Shown: positions 21,928 through 36,134 of the stretch, piece after piece | How positions within the stretch are numbered: position 1 is the first letter of the stretch | How the letters are laid out: each line of letters opens with the position of its first letter | NCBI GenBank assembly: GCA_017163975.1 | Contig: JAFFSR010000363.1 | Coordinates: forward strand, 958,001 to 1,022,000 | Length of the DNA: 64,000 nt | Direction of reading: 5' to 3' | Source of the DNA: Anastatus disparis | Lineage: Eukaryota; Arthropoda; Insecta; Hymenoptera; Eupelmidae | Notes under the pieces: generated by a model | The model's database searches: none | The model's input: only the letters and a program-made list of their open reading frames with translations | What the model was told of the DNA's origin: nothing | Position numbers and translations under genes: made by a program

Positions 21928-22310
21928 CGGCAGGCTGGAGTAGAACCTGATACTGACCGAGTAACAATTGATTTGTTTGTTATTTACTCAAGTATTAATC
22001 AGTGTATCTTCAAATTAAAGGTTGAACGCAATAGATATTATTATTATAAACATCTGTGCAGAAGAAAAAAAAATCTACCGCTTTGTTTTTGAGAAAAGTA
22101 AGTAACGCTGAAGTAAAAGTTTATGTTTATAATATTTTCGCGTTACTTACTTTTCTCAAAAACAAAGCGATAGATTTTTTTTTCTTGTGCATAAATATTT
22201 GTAATATGAATATCTATTGCGCTTAACCTTCAATTTGCAGATACATCAATTAATACTTGATTAAATAATAAAAATCTCAATTAGACAAGGACAGCAAATC
22301 CGGCCTGCTC
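21928..22310 (+). mobile_element. TTAA-flanked fold-back MITE family F3, copy 1
   Basis: 383 bp between TTAA at 21924-21927 and 22311-22314. Ends: CGGCAGGCTGGAG and, as complement of the right end, GAGCAGGCCGGAT. Long inverted repeats run inward (AAGTAAGTAACGC against GCGTTACTTACTT). Noncoding. The second copy is at 46450-46834. Confidence 0.87.
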
Positions 22311-22314
22311 TTAA

Positions 22315-23300
22315 GCTGTTTCTTGAAAGTTGCAGTATATGGCCTAACCATACTGCATTTTAAAATAAGAATTTTAGTCATTTTCTTTTTATAGTTTAGA
22401 ATTATTCTTTTAATGTTTCACACAAATATATATATATCTAAGAAAAAATTTTTCTTATACATTAAAATTATTAATCATTTAACTTTTAAATGTCCGTCAA
22501 ATCACCATCGTTTCCTTCATTAATTTCCAGCATAGATTTTTCATAAAAATTCTCTGTTGCAATATAATATTTTCATAGTTATTTTTATATAATTCACACA
22601 ATTAACTGCTTTAAAAACTCTGCAAATATTTTAATCACACAACGTCATAATTTTGCCAAGTTATAATTTATTATTTTTTTTAAATTATTTAAATTACTGC
22701 AGAACCATCTTAATATGATATTAACCTTGATTTAATTTATTTCTTGAACAAAAAATTGTATTTCACACGTTGTTAAAAAAAATTTTTTTTTATGAATTTT
22801 CTACTCTATCTCCCTCTTTTATTTCTTTACCAAGTGCCGAGTCACCAATATTTAAATATGACACTAGAATTTATTTAAAAAATTCTCAAAATTAAAATCT
22901 TCATCTTTAGCATTATTATAAAAATTTTACTTATTAGCCCAAAAAGTTTATTTAACTTATGCCCATATACTCGTTTTTACAATTTTCTTTTTGTTCAAAA
23001 AAAAAAATTTTTTTCTTTACATATTATTTTAATACATTTCATTTTTATTCACACGAAAGGAAAGGCAAAGAAATTTTCAATTTATTTTTCATACCTGATC
23101 TCTTTTTTTTCGTTTCATGGGCTGATACACCAGTTATTAATTTATTGTTCATCCATGCATTCTCTTTTTTTTATTTCCCGGCCGATGCACCAGTTTTTAA
23201 CTTATATCAATTAAACATATGTTACGTTCAGCATATAAGTTAAACTTTTTTTTCAATGGATGACTGTATTATTGCTATCCATCGACGTACGTTTGACTAA
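22315..23300. other. AT-rich region with a short duplicated patch
   Basis: No gene recognised. A unit of about 70 bp around GATACACCAGTTATTAA and GATGCACCAGTTTTTAA is repeated at about 23100-23210. Confidence 0.5.
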
Positions 23301-24369
23301 CGTGCGAGCACTATGTCTCCGGGGTTAGAGGTCTTAAAAAAAAAGATGCAGCAAGGATAGGTAGAACAAATATAAAAAAACACCCATGTCATTGCCAAAA
23401 TTTTATAAATTTATTTCTTTTTCCCTCTTCAATTCACACAAAAAGCCCTGCTTCGTACACATTAGTTTATTTTGTTTTTTACTATTTCGCGTCAGGGTGA
23501 ACCGTGCTACCCCATACCAAGTTTTCTTTTTATTTTCTTTGCATTTCCTTTCTGAATTTCTTTCTTTCTCATTTGAATTTTGATTTTCAACAATTTGCGA
23601 CGCTCAGCATTCACTCCGCGAATTTGCAATAGAAGCAACGCGATTCCGAGACATGTTTTTTTTTCCCTTGAAATTTACAATAAAAAACAAATTGAAAGAC
23701 TCTCTACCTTATTCTTTTTTTTCTGGTGTGTCGATCTCCGCTTCCCCACGCCTGCCTTATTCTCGGGTAGATATAGTTCCTAGTTACTATGGGATTCGAA
23801 CTTGAAATTCAAATAAACTTCTTCTTTCCTTAAATGTAACTTGCGTATCCTCGGCTGATGTGACTCAGAGATGGGCGGTGACTGGCTGCTGCAGGTGCTG
23901 ATGACGTGTCGGCTGCTTGGCGAAATTGACGTGGTCAGCAAGAAGTTGGTCGGGAAAAAGAGAGGGCTCCATTGCCCTCCGATCTGGAATAAAGCTGTTG
24001 CTCTGCTGGCTTCCGATCCAAAGAGAGGCGTTGCTCCGCTGGTGGTTCGACCTGAAGAGAAAGCTTTGCCTACAAGCTCAAAGCTTTTTATACTCTAAGT
24101 CAAGCTTCTACAAGCTTCGTTGTTGCTAGCAGCGGTATATGTTTCTACCCATTCGTACGATTTTCAGCTACTCTGATTGGTTGCCAGTCGGTTCTCCCTG
24201 TATGGTTTTTTTCTGAAAACCATAATTTCAGTTGACTAGAAAGAGGTCAGCTTGAAGTTTATTGGCAATTACTTTTTGCCGTTATCTTTGCGGCTTCCTG
24301 TTTTTGAGTCTCCGTCAAAGCTTTTCTTTTAAATTTTACACTAACTTCGTATAATTGCTCCACATAAAT
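23301..24369. other. GC-richer block, possible LTR or promoter remnant
   Basis: Base composition rises against the surroundings, especially 23840-24330. Motifs resembling LTR signals occur (CTTTTTATACTCTAAG; TTCAAATAAACTT) but no paired copy lies in the window, so I leave it unassigned. Confidence 0.35.
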
Positions 24370-25200
24370 TGGTTTTAATGTCCCTCCACTCTGTATTTTT
24401 CTTCAGGGACGGCCTTATCTATTTCCATACTGCACTTTATTCCCCTACCGCTTTGCTGAAATCTTTTCATACTCTTCTAAGTTAACTTTACGTTTTTCTG
24501 CGAAGCCGTTCATCGTTGTCAGGCTTATTGCTTTTTCTAAGCTTGCCGCCTGCCGGTATCTTTTTTTAACATGATATTCAGCTTATACTTCTCCTTCCTT
24601 TGTTATTTCATTTCGCCGCCGAGCCTTGATCTTCATTGAGGTCAACTGAATTTGTTGCTATTTGTCCCTCGTATTTGTTTATTTATTATTATTTTATGGC
24701 GATTATTTTCGCTTTTTTCTATTTATTACTATTGTTACTCTCATTTATTTTTTGTTTAAAAATTTTATTAGTATTGAATTCGGTTCCTGTAGCGTATTTT
24801 TCTTTCTTGTACTGTTTTACTCCGCTACCGTTTTGACCTGAATCGTATTCATCGTGTTAGTTGTCTCCTGTTTGCGTTTATTTATTGATTTAACAATATT
24901 CTTTTTATTTTTTTCATTATTATTATTGTTCTAGCTTTAATATATTTTTTTTAAAACATTCATTAATAATGAACTCTGTTCCTTCAGCTTATGCTTCTTT
25001 CTTTCACTGTTTCATTCAGCCACTGCTTCATCTCAATTTTTTTTGCGTCGTGCCTTTCGTCTCTTGCATTCGTTTTTTTTTATTTCTCGATCAATATTAT
25101 TTTTACTCTATTATCATTTTTTATCATTTCACTTTTAATTCTTTTTTGTTTTAACATTTATTGGTAATGAACTCGGTTCATTACACTATTTAATCCAAGT
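24370..25200. repeat. Degenerate tandem repeat, period near 195 bp
   Basis: The block with GAACTCGGTTCC, CTTCTTTCTTTCACTG and a TATTTATTATTATT spacer recurs at about 24375, 24572, 24772, 24966 and 25165. The spacing stays near 195 bp though bases have drifted strongly. Confidence 0.72.
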
Positions 25201-25639
25201 TTTTCCTATGGAATATTCACCCATCAACTTATTTCTGCCTAAAATACCAATAGTTTTAAAAATTAATAGCTAAATTCTAATCAATAGTTTTATGTAATGC
25301 ATACTCTTCTTCATACCAAATAAATTTGTCTTATCTTCTTTTCCCTTTTTTTCATATATATAGATAAAACGTAAATAGTTCATTAATTAATTGTTTCTTA
25401 TTGAAAAAATTATTGAATGTTTCAATATAAATTGAATTTTCATTCTAATTAAATTTTATATGATTTCCCCTTGGCTTCAGTAGCTTAGACAATAGCATTT
25501 ATTTATAAAAGTTTAGTAATAAATGAACAGGTAATAGTTTTCTTAATTTAATGAAAATGTTAGTCACGATTTAATTAAATGTCCTAATATAAGTTAATAT
25601 GTTACTTAATTAATCGTCTCTACATATGATTTAAGGAAT

Positions 25640-25985
25640 AAGGAGGATGAGCTAAAGAAGAGCTAAAGCAACGTAAAATAACGTAAAATAATTTTTAAAA
25701 AACAGGGAAAAATTTGAGGATTTCTGATGGATTACCTGAGGAGGAGTTAAAATTACATAAAACAACGTAGAAATAACGGAAAAAAAATGTGGATTTTGTA
25801 AGGAGAAGTGAGGGAGGAGGGAATAAAGAGGTGAGGAGGTGAAAATGAAAAGGAAATGAAGAGAAGAGGAAGAGAAAAAGAAATGAAAAGAAAGAAACAA
25901 AAATAACGTAAAATAAGGTACAAAAATGAGGATCGAAATACGGTAAAGGAGAGAGAAAAAGGACAGAAAAGGAGGAGCTTGGTCG
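25640..25985. repeat. Purine-rich strand-asymmetric tract
   Basis: About 345 bp, overwhelmingly A and G on the plus strand (GAGGAGGTGAAAATGAAAAG), with the phrase AACGTAAAATAA repeated at both ends. Confidence 0.75.
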
Positions 25986-26034
25986 TGAAAATTTTCCTTA
26001 CAACTATATAATATAAAGTAAACTATATAATATA

Positions 26035-27268
26035 ACCATTCAGAACTTTTATAAATCTCTTCAGTACATATTTTCAGAGCTACAAAGCTTCAAAGCTGGG
26101 CCAAAACTATATTTTTGACATTTTTGACTAATTTTAGGCTTAAATTACTCAGTTGGGTTGTGTTTTAAGAATATATTACAAAAAAACTTTTTTGTTGAAA
26201 ATATTCTAGATTTTTAGAAAAAAGTAATTCATAAGTGCTAATGTAGCCATCTGCTGAGCTAAAGTCATTTAAATCATTAAAATACCACTTTTCAAGGTTT
26301 CGAAACATGATCCCATGTCCCAAAAACTCATCGGAGCAGGTAATATATGTATAAATATAGCCTAAAAATTTCAGAGTGGACATCCTTGGCGATCCCTTGG
26401 AAAAAATAAAAATGTAATTCAAAATAATGAAAAGTGTAATTTTTAGATGAATTTTTTAAGATTCAAACTTGAAATTATTTAAAAATAATTTGCAAAATTA
26501 TATTACGCAAGTTGTATTAAAATTAGTTGATTCACTTTTTTTTATATTGAATTAATCACTTAATTTCAGAATTATCAAATCTGTGTTACTGCGTAGTGGG
26601 ATAAAAGTTGAAAATAAATAAATTGACTTTATGTGTCTATTTATGAAATCATCGTATCAATGATAAGTCAAAAAAAATCTTATCATTGTTTAAGAAAGTG
26701 CATTTCCATGTTTTTAGTATACATTTATTGTAATAAAAGTAAAAATAATTTTGAAGATTGTTATGGATTGATGTACAACCTCAAAAAATATGGTATATCA
26801 ATGTATCCAAAACTGACATGAGTTTAATCGTATATCACTGACAATGAGAATGAATTAATTTAATATTAATATATACCAATGTCTGTGACATGCTGATTCT
26901 AATTCTTTGTTCAAATGGCTCCTAAGTTTTTATATATGATTAGATTCAATTATTGCTCCTACATCATTGGATGAATTCAGATTAAAATAAAAATCAATTT
27001 TCATAAAATTAGAATATTATTTACCAATGTAAATATAATAAGCTACTCTAAAAAAATACAGCAAGAATTAGAACCAATCATTTTCTAGAACTTAACTTAA
27101 GAATATAGATCAATAGGTACTTTAATTTCAACAAGACTTGAGAAATAAAATTCAAGTCAGTGTATATCATCCGCTAAGTCTATAAAAGAATATGATCATT
27201 CACCTGTTATTTACATTTATATTATTCATCTGTACTGTTATAAATGGGATGCTCACTCACCCTGAATC
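26035..27268 (+). repeat. Giant inverted repeat, left arm
   Basis: About 1.23 kb that pairs, reversed, with 29174-31737. Matching phrases include GAGCTACAAAGCTT near 26085 with its complement near 31680, and the ACCTGTTATTTACATTTATA region near 27205 with its complement near 29240. Here the target of the insertion in the right arm is uninterrupted (26395-26425). Confidence 0.92.
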
Positions 27269-27543
27269 ACACTATTTATAACTTGTAATAAAAAAAAGTT
27301 ATTACAAAGAATCCAAAAAATACAAAAAATACAAAAAATTTGTCAGGATATACATTCATACATGTTTTAAAGTTCCCAGTTGAAAAGATTGTAACGTTCC
27401 CCATTCTATTTAATCTCGAAATAACAATAATTAATGATCCTTCCCTACTACCTATTTTATTAAATATTTTATACCAGCAACAACGTGAACAAGTTCTTAA
27501 TAACTAGCGCGTCTTGCCTAGCTATAGCGGACTTGTTATTTAA

Positions 27544-27918
27544 GGGGATGTAAAACGGGCACTACACCTGTACTCATGGATTTGGCCTATCTTTTCATTA
27601 TATTGCAAAACTTGATTAAAAGAAATGCTTTAGTTTGTAGTATTTACCATGAAGATTATTCAGTTAAATTTTCAAATAAATTCATTCATTAATTTTTCAG
27701 AATTTTGGGTTCCAATATTATATATTAAAATTTTTAGATTTTGTACAAGAAATCTAAAATTCTAAGAAACTAATGAATGAATTTATTTTAAAATTTAACT
27801 GAATAATTTTCATGGTACATACGACAAGCTAAAGCATTTATATTCTTAAAATTTTGTAATAAAATAAAAAGATAGTAAATATTTATGAGTACAGGTGTAG
27901 TATCCATTTTACATCTCC
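27544..27918. mobile_element. TTAA-flanked fold-back MITE family F4
   Basis: 375 bp between TTAA at 27540-27543 and 27919-27922. The ends GGGGATGTAAAACGGG and ATTTTACATCTCC form an imperfect inverted repeat, followed by CACTACACCTGTACTCAT with its complement on the other side. The hairpin extends through the element. It lies in the spacer of the giant inverted repeat. Confidence 0.83.
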
Positions 27919-27959
27919 TTAATAAGTGGTTAGTAATTATTGTATGTTAGATGAAGAGC

Positions 27960-28440
27960 CCGTTATTGTTAAGAACCAGGTGTCTTAACATTCGGGGCTC
28001 AACAAAGCATTAATGGGATAAGGTATGCTAGTTTGGAAGAGCTCTTTATTCAAAATTATGAATTTACAAGTTTTTTTAACAAAACACGTTAACACGCGTA
28101 TTATATGTGCCTTGCTATGAGCAATGCGATGGCCAAGCGCCTGTTGTTGCTCCTAGCAAGGTATGTTGCTTACGCTGAAAGAGCTGATCCAAGAGTGACG
28201 AGAGTCACAAGCTCCTCGCACTGCATGCATCAGCTCTCCTCACCCGCTCTTCTACTTTAGTAGAAGAGAGGGAGAGCCGCCGTATATTTTCAGCGGTACT
28301 TACACATGCAAGCGCGTGTACGTACATACGCGCACTTGCATGTTCAACCACCTTGGTCTTTTTGGATGTTTGCACGCGCAGTTTTTGGCATCGTACGGTT
28401 TCAGGGTCGTACGTACTCGGGCGCTTACAAAATTCATATG
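27960..28440. other. GC-richer block, possible solo LTR
   Basis: Begins near TGTTAAGAACCAGG and ends near GGGCGCTTACA, giving TG...CA ends, with GC-rich sequence between (AGAAGAGAGGGAGAGCC; GCACTTGCATG). No second copy and no clear target duplication, so the LTR idea rests on shape only. Confidence 0.3.
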
Positions 28441-28648
28441 AATTTTTATATGAATGTCCAATATAAATTTTTCATATGAATTATTCATATATACAATAAG
28501 CATTTTTTTTCATTTTTATAAATTCAAAAATTCATATAAAAAATTTAAATAAATAATAATCATGGTGATCATCTCATTATTTTTATATGGGAAAAGTAGG
28601 AAAAAAACTTCAAAATCCAACCTGCAATTTTTTATATGAATTCTTTAA

Positions 28649-29077
28649 GAGGCGGTCGGAACCAAATCGGTGACTTAGTTCGGTGCTTGTAATAAATGCT
28701 TATAATAATTTATTCATTTATTAATATGGTAAAAATAAAGTCATTTCCTCTAGTCATGTATATAAAGAATAATTTAAAATAGTTAAAGCCACAAAAATAT
28801 ACAAAATATTGTTATAAAGCGAAAAATGCCACCTAACAATCGACACGACAGTTTTTTGCATGCGGTATACGTCAAGTCAGTTTGATATTTGTAATAAATA
28901 CTTATAATAATTTATTTACTTATTCATATGGTAAAAATATAGTCATTTTCTCTAGTCATGTATATAAAGAATGATTTGAAATAGTTTAAGCCATAAAAAT
29001 ATACAAAATATTATCGTAAAGCGAAAAATGCTGACTTAATATATATCGCAAGTCACCGATTTGGTTCCGACCGCCTC
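28649..29077 (-). mobile_element. TTAA-flanked MITE family F1, complete 429-bp copy, reversed
   Basis: Same length as the copy at 2122-2550 but in the opposite orientation, flanked by TTAA at 28645-28648 and 29078-29081. Both terminal inverted repeats and the two internal tandem units are kept. Confidence 0.9.
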
Positions 29078-30080
29078 TTAATATAAAAAAATGGAACAAA
29101 AATATATATTGAATATATAAAAAATTCATATAAAAAATTCAGATTAAAAATTCATATTAAAATTCACATGAATTTTTTCAGTGATTTAGGGTGAGTAAGC
29201 ATTCCATTTATCACAGTACAGATGAATAATATAAATGTGAATAACAGGTGAATGATCATATTCTTCTATAGACTTAGCGGATGATGTACACTGACTTGAA
29301 TTTTATTTCTCAAGTCTTGTTGAAATTAAAGTACCTATTGATCTATATTCTTAAGTTAAGTTCTAGAAAATGATTGGTTCTAATTCTTGCTGTATTTTTT
29401 TAGAGTAGCTTATTATATTTACATTGGTAAATAATATTCTAATTTTATGAAAATTGATTTTTATTTTAATCTGAATTCATCCAATGATGTGGCAGCAATA
29501 ATTGAATCTAATCATATATAAAAACTTAGGAGCCATTTGAACAAAGAATTAGAATCAGCATGTCACAGACATTGGTATATATTAATATTAAATTAATTCA
29601 TTCTCATTGTCAGTGATATACGATTAAACTCATGTCAGTTTTAGATGTATTAATATACCATATTTTTTTAGGTTGTACAAGTCGAAATCCCCATAAAATA
29701 TATTTATCACTTCTACGTTCATCCATAACAATCTTCGAAATTATTTTCACTTTAATTACAATGAATGTATACTAAAATCATGGAAATGCACTTTCTTAAA
29801 CAATGATAAGATTTTTTTTGATTTATCATTGATACGATGATTTCATAAATAGACACATAAAGTCAGTTTATTTATTTTCAACTTTTATCCCACTACGCAG
29901 TAACACAGATTTGATAATTCTGAAATTAAGTGATTAATTCAATATAAAAAAAAGTGAATCAACTAATTTTAATACAACTTGCGTAATATCATTTTGCAAA
30001 TTATTTTTAAAAAATTTCAAGTTTGAATCTTAAAAAATTCATCTAAAAATTACACTTTTCATTATTTTGAATTACATTTT

Positions 30081-31357
<1,277 letters not shown>

Positions 31358-31815
31358 TTTTAATTTTTTTCAAGGGATCACCAAGGATGTCCACTCTGAA
31401 ATTTTTGGGCTATATTTATACATATATTACCAGCTTCGATGAGTTTTTTGGACATGTGATCATGGTTCGAAACCTTAAAAAGTGGATTTTCAATGTTTTA
31501 AATGACTTTAGCTCAGCGGATGGCTACATTAGCACTTATGAATTACTTTTTTCTCAAAATTTAGAATATTTTGAACAAAAAAGTTCCTCAGTAATATATT
31601 CTTAAAATGCAACCCAACTAAGTGATTTAAGCCAAAAATTAGTCAAAGATATCAAAAATATGGTTTCAGCCCAACTTTGAAGCTTTGTAGCTCTGGAAAT
31701 ATGTACTAAAGAGATCTATAGAAATTCTGAGTAGTCCATAATATGGAAAAGAACCATTATACTAGTTTTAAGCAAAAAAAAATTTTTCGTTTTTCGATTT
31801 GGCAGAGAATGGGCG

Positions 31816-31820
31816 ATATA

Positions 31821-31875
<55 letters not shown>
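31816..31875. repeat. (TA)n microsatellite
   Basis: TA run immediately left of the fold-back at 31900-33193. Confidence 0.95.
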
Positions 31876-31878
<3 letters not shown>

Positions 31879-31899
31879 ATTCGTCCCATATATATATAT

Positions 31900-33191
31900 G
31901 GGACGTTTCACGTCAATTCACCTAACAAAAAAATAGAATTCGTCGAAAATCTGTGAAAATGTCCTATTTGATACCCGAAATATACAAAAAAAATTTTAGA
32001 GGTCCAGGTCAAAGGGAACAGGATTTAAACGTGATGGAATTTTTCGAATTTTCCAAATTTTTTGCTAAATAAATATTTTAATGAATTTTTTCCTCAAAAA
32101 CTATCAATTTGTCGTTAAAACTTAATAGAATAATTTTTCTTGGAAATTAGATGTCGAATTCACCTGAATTTTTGCAAATTATAATATACTGATTTTCATG
32201 CTTACTTGATCGATTTAAACATACTATTTAGTATATCTAAAAATCGAGCAGGTTAAATTGGCTTTTCAAAGTCTTTTTTTTTCGTTTTTTATGAGGAAAA
32301 AATATACAGAAGCCTCAGTTGGGCAGCCTTCTCAAAGTTACTTAATTGTGCAAAAATGTCTGAAAAAATCGTTATTTTGGATCAATGATGAGATTCGTGA
32401 TTATTTTCCTGAAAAAGTATTGATTTTTGGGACAAATGTATGAAAATATTTTTTATTGGAAATCATGTATAGAATATGAACATATCTTTATAAATTGCAA
32501 TTTAAGACATTATGAACCATATATACTAAAAATTTAAAAAAAAATTTTTTAATTTCAAAATTTCATTTATAATTTGTAATGTTTAGCAAATAATGGTTTA
32601 CAAAAATGTACATACATTTTACATACAATTTCCAATAAAAAATATTTTTATACATTTGTCCCAAAAATCAATACTTTTTCAGAAAAAAAATCACGAATCT
32701 CATCATTGATCCAAAATAACGATTTATTCAGACTTTTTTGCACAATTAAGTAACTTTAAGAAGGCTGCCCAACTGGAGGCTTCGGTATATTTTTTCCTCA
32801 TAAAAAACGAAAAAAATAAGACTTTAAAAAGCCAATTTAACCTGCTCGATTTTTAGATATACTAAATAGTATGTTTAAATCGATCAAATAAGCATGAAAA
32901 TCAGTATATTATAATTTGCAAAAATTCAGGTAAATTCGACATTTAATTTCCAAGAAAAAGTATTCTGTTAAGTTTTAACGACAAATTGATAGTTTTTGAG
33001 GAAAAAATTCATTAAAATATTTATTTAGCAAAAAATTTGGAAAATTTGAAAAATTTCATCACGTTTAAATCCTGACCCCTTTGACCTGCACCTCTAAAAT
33101 TTTTTTTGTATATTTTGGGTATCAAATAGAACATTTTCACAGATTTTCATCGAATTCTATTTTTTTGTTAGGTGAGTTGACGTGAAACGTC

Positions 33192-33193
<2 letters not shown>
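31900..33193. mobile_element. Fold-back element E1 in TA repeat
   Basis: 1,294 bp with inverted arms of about 570 bp meeting near 32470-32620. Ends read GGGACGTTTCACGTCAA and its complement, each set directly in TA repeats, which suggests a TA target. Noncoding, with almost nothing between the arms. Its end motif is shared with E2. Confidence 0.87.

Positions 33194-33267
<74 letters not shown>
33194..33267. repeat. (TA)n microsatellite between E1 and E2
   Basis: Uninterrupted TA run joining two fold-back elements that have the same terminal motif. Confidence 0.95.
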
Positions 33268-33269
<2 letters not shown>

Positions 33270-36134
33270 GACATTTCACGCCAACTGATAGAGCAAAAAA
33301 ATTAAAATCGTTGAAACTCTAAGAATTTATTCTTTGTTGCCTAAAATATGTAAAAAATTTTCAAGGATCTAGATTGAAAGGATCAAGAGTTATAGGACCT
33401 TAAAATTTGAAAATTTTTCACAATTTTTGAAAAGTCCCAACTTTATCATTTTTTTTTCTGAAAATCCTGATGTTTTAGAGAAAAATGCATAATAACACTT
33501 CTTGTTGTAAATGAAGAAGAGAGTTAGCAGGATTTTTTACAGACCTGAATCTCGCAGTTTTCTGATTGGCTCTTATATGTAAAACATGGTTATTGAAATT
33601 ATTTAATGTTTGCCGCTGCCAAAATTGGCTTTCGAAGGCTAATTTTTTTCTATTTTTTAATAACTTTAAAATAAATTTTGGTTCGTGTAAGCAAAAGTCA
33701 CCAATAAGGAGTTATCACAGTTTTAAATATACATTTTCATGTAAAATTTATTTTTCTTATTAAAAATAGCCTGTCACATACTAAACATGATCATCTGGTT
33801 TTAATACTCAAAAACTATTAAAATAAGTTTAAAAATCATTTAGTAAAATGTCATTTATCAATTACGAGCCTAATTATCAATTAAACAACACTCGTTATTA
33901 TTATAATTACAAATAATGTCAAAGAAAAATAAGAGTTATCCGAAAATTAATTAATTATTTTTCAATAAGAATTTACTTATTTCAAAGAATTGATTCATGA
34001 ATGAAAAAGAATAATTAAATAATCACTATTTTCCTTGCCTTAACTTTCTATAAAAAGTATTAGTTAAATGGAAAATGATGAAATCATTTTGGAATATACG
34101 CTTAAAAGAAATGATAGAGGCTTTTATTACAATGAATTACATTAAATGAGCTGTTATAATTAGAATACTGATTTTTAGATTAGCATTAATAATTTCAATA
34201 ATACAAGGTACATCTTGAGTAATGTTCATAGGTGCTATACGAGCAAAATGAAAAGTTTTCATGGTTATTCAAGTACCAGGTCCTCTAATACTTTGTGCAG
34301 CTAAAGCACCAACAGCAGTGACTGGTTCAATTTTTGCTTTCATATATTTTTTCTTGCTTGTATGAATAAATTCAAGAAGTTGTGACACAGTTAAACGTAT
34401 AATATACCTGTAAACTGAAACATCTGGTTTAATATGTTGTCTAATCCTAGCAATTATAATTGCAACCGTTTTCAAAAATTGAGCTGATTCTTGCTTAAAT
34501 TCTTAACTTACACAAGAATATTTCTCTGACATCAAAAGTTCAGGGATTACTTTAATAATACTAGGGCTGTCTAATGGATTTTTAATTTTGTACGTTGATG
34601 TAGATTTAATATATCATCAAGAACTTTTTTATAATCAATAAGATAGTCTTTGCCTTCCATATACGTTGGATCCATAGAATCTACACGATAAAGAATTTAA
34701 ACAATATCAACAAAAGAATTTTCAACTGTCATATCATAATGTAAACTAAGATCTTCTAAACTCTTATCATTTTTCTTTGCGTGTATCCAGTTTTAGCAAT
34801 TTTAATAGCTGTATCTACAGCTGTTCATGGATCAAATTCCGTTTTTCTTTCTCTACCCAATGAATATAATTTGAACTGTATTTTTATTATTTGTTCTTCA
34901 TAATATTCTGAAAAAAAACAATTTATAAATCTAAGAGATTTTTCTGGCAATTAACATCTTATTTACTTTTAATATGTAACGGTCTTAAAGGCATACCAAA
35001 ACTCCTCCTTTTAACAATATTTCCAATCCAAGTGTATCAATGAACGGTGCGTTTAATCTAGTTTTTCGCTACAGTAAAAAAATTTATGAGATTAAACTTA
35101 AGTGCGGATAACTCAAAAGATCCATTAAAATATTATGCATAAAAAGTTATAAACTAACATTCAATATATAGTATTTTGAGTTAAAGAATACTTCTATCGT
35201 TTAAAAAAAAATAAATATATATATTTAAATAAATAAATAAAGATGGGTAGTCAGAAAGCTTTTGTTTATAATCATCCCCAAAAAATTCATTTAGTGTGTG
35301 TTCCAAAATTCTATCATCATTTTCTATTGAACAGATACTTTTTCTAGAAAGTTAAGGTAAGGAAAATGGTAATTATTTAATTATTCTTTTTTATTGATGA
35401 ATCAATTCTTTGAAATAAGTAAATTTTTATTGAAAAATAATTATTTGATTTTGGAATAATTCAGAGTCTAATTTTTTTTTTAAATTAATTGTAATTATAA
35501 TAATAACGAGTGTTATTTAATTAATAATTAAGTTTATAATTGAGAAATAACATTTAAATAAATGATTTTTAAACTTATTTCAATAGTTTTCGAATATTAA
35601 AACCAGATACTTATGTTTAGTATGTGACAGGCTATTTTCAATAAGAAAAATAAATTTTACATGAAAATGTATATTTAAAACTGTGATAACTTCTTATTGG
35701 TGACTTTTGCTTACACGAACCAAAATTTATTTTAAAGTTAATAAAAAATAGAAAGAAAATAAGCCTTTGAAAGCCAATTTTGGCAGCGGCAAACATTAAA
35801 TAATTTCAATAACCATGTTATACATATAAGAGCCAATCAGAAAACTGCGAGATTCAGTTCTGTAAAAAATCCTGCTAAATCTCTTCTTCATTTACAACAA
35901 GAAATGTTATTATGCATTTTTCTCTAAAACATCAGGATTTTCAGAAAAAAATGATGAAATTGGGACTTTTCCAAAAATTTTGAAAAATTTTCAAATTTTA
36001 AGGTCCTGTATCTCTTGATCCTTTCAATTTAGATCCTTGAAAATTTTTTTACATATTTTGGGTTACAAAAAGAATAAATTCTTAGAGTTTCAACGATTGT
36101 TATTTTTTGGCTCTATCAGTTGACGTGAAATGTC

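Noticed and set aside
23791..23801. GTTCGAATCCC on the minus strand, like a tRNA B box
   Set aside because: No A box at the right distance and no cloverleaf can be formed from the flanks.
23871..24129. Open frames of 70-75 codons in the GC-richer block
   Set aside because: Two overlapping frames on the same strand, no known motif, no neighbouring coding context.
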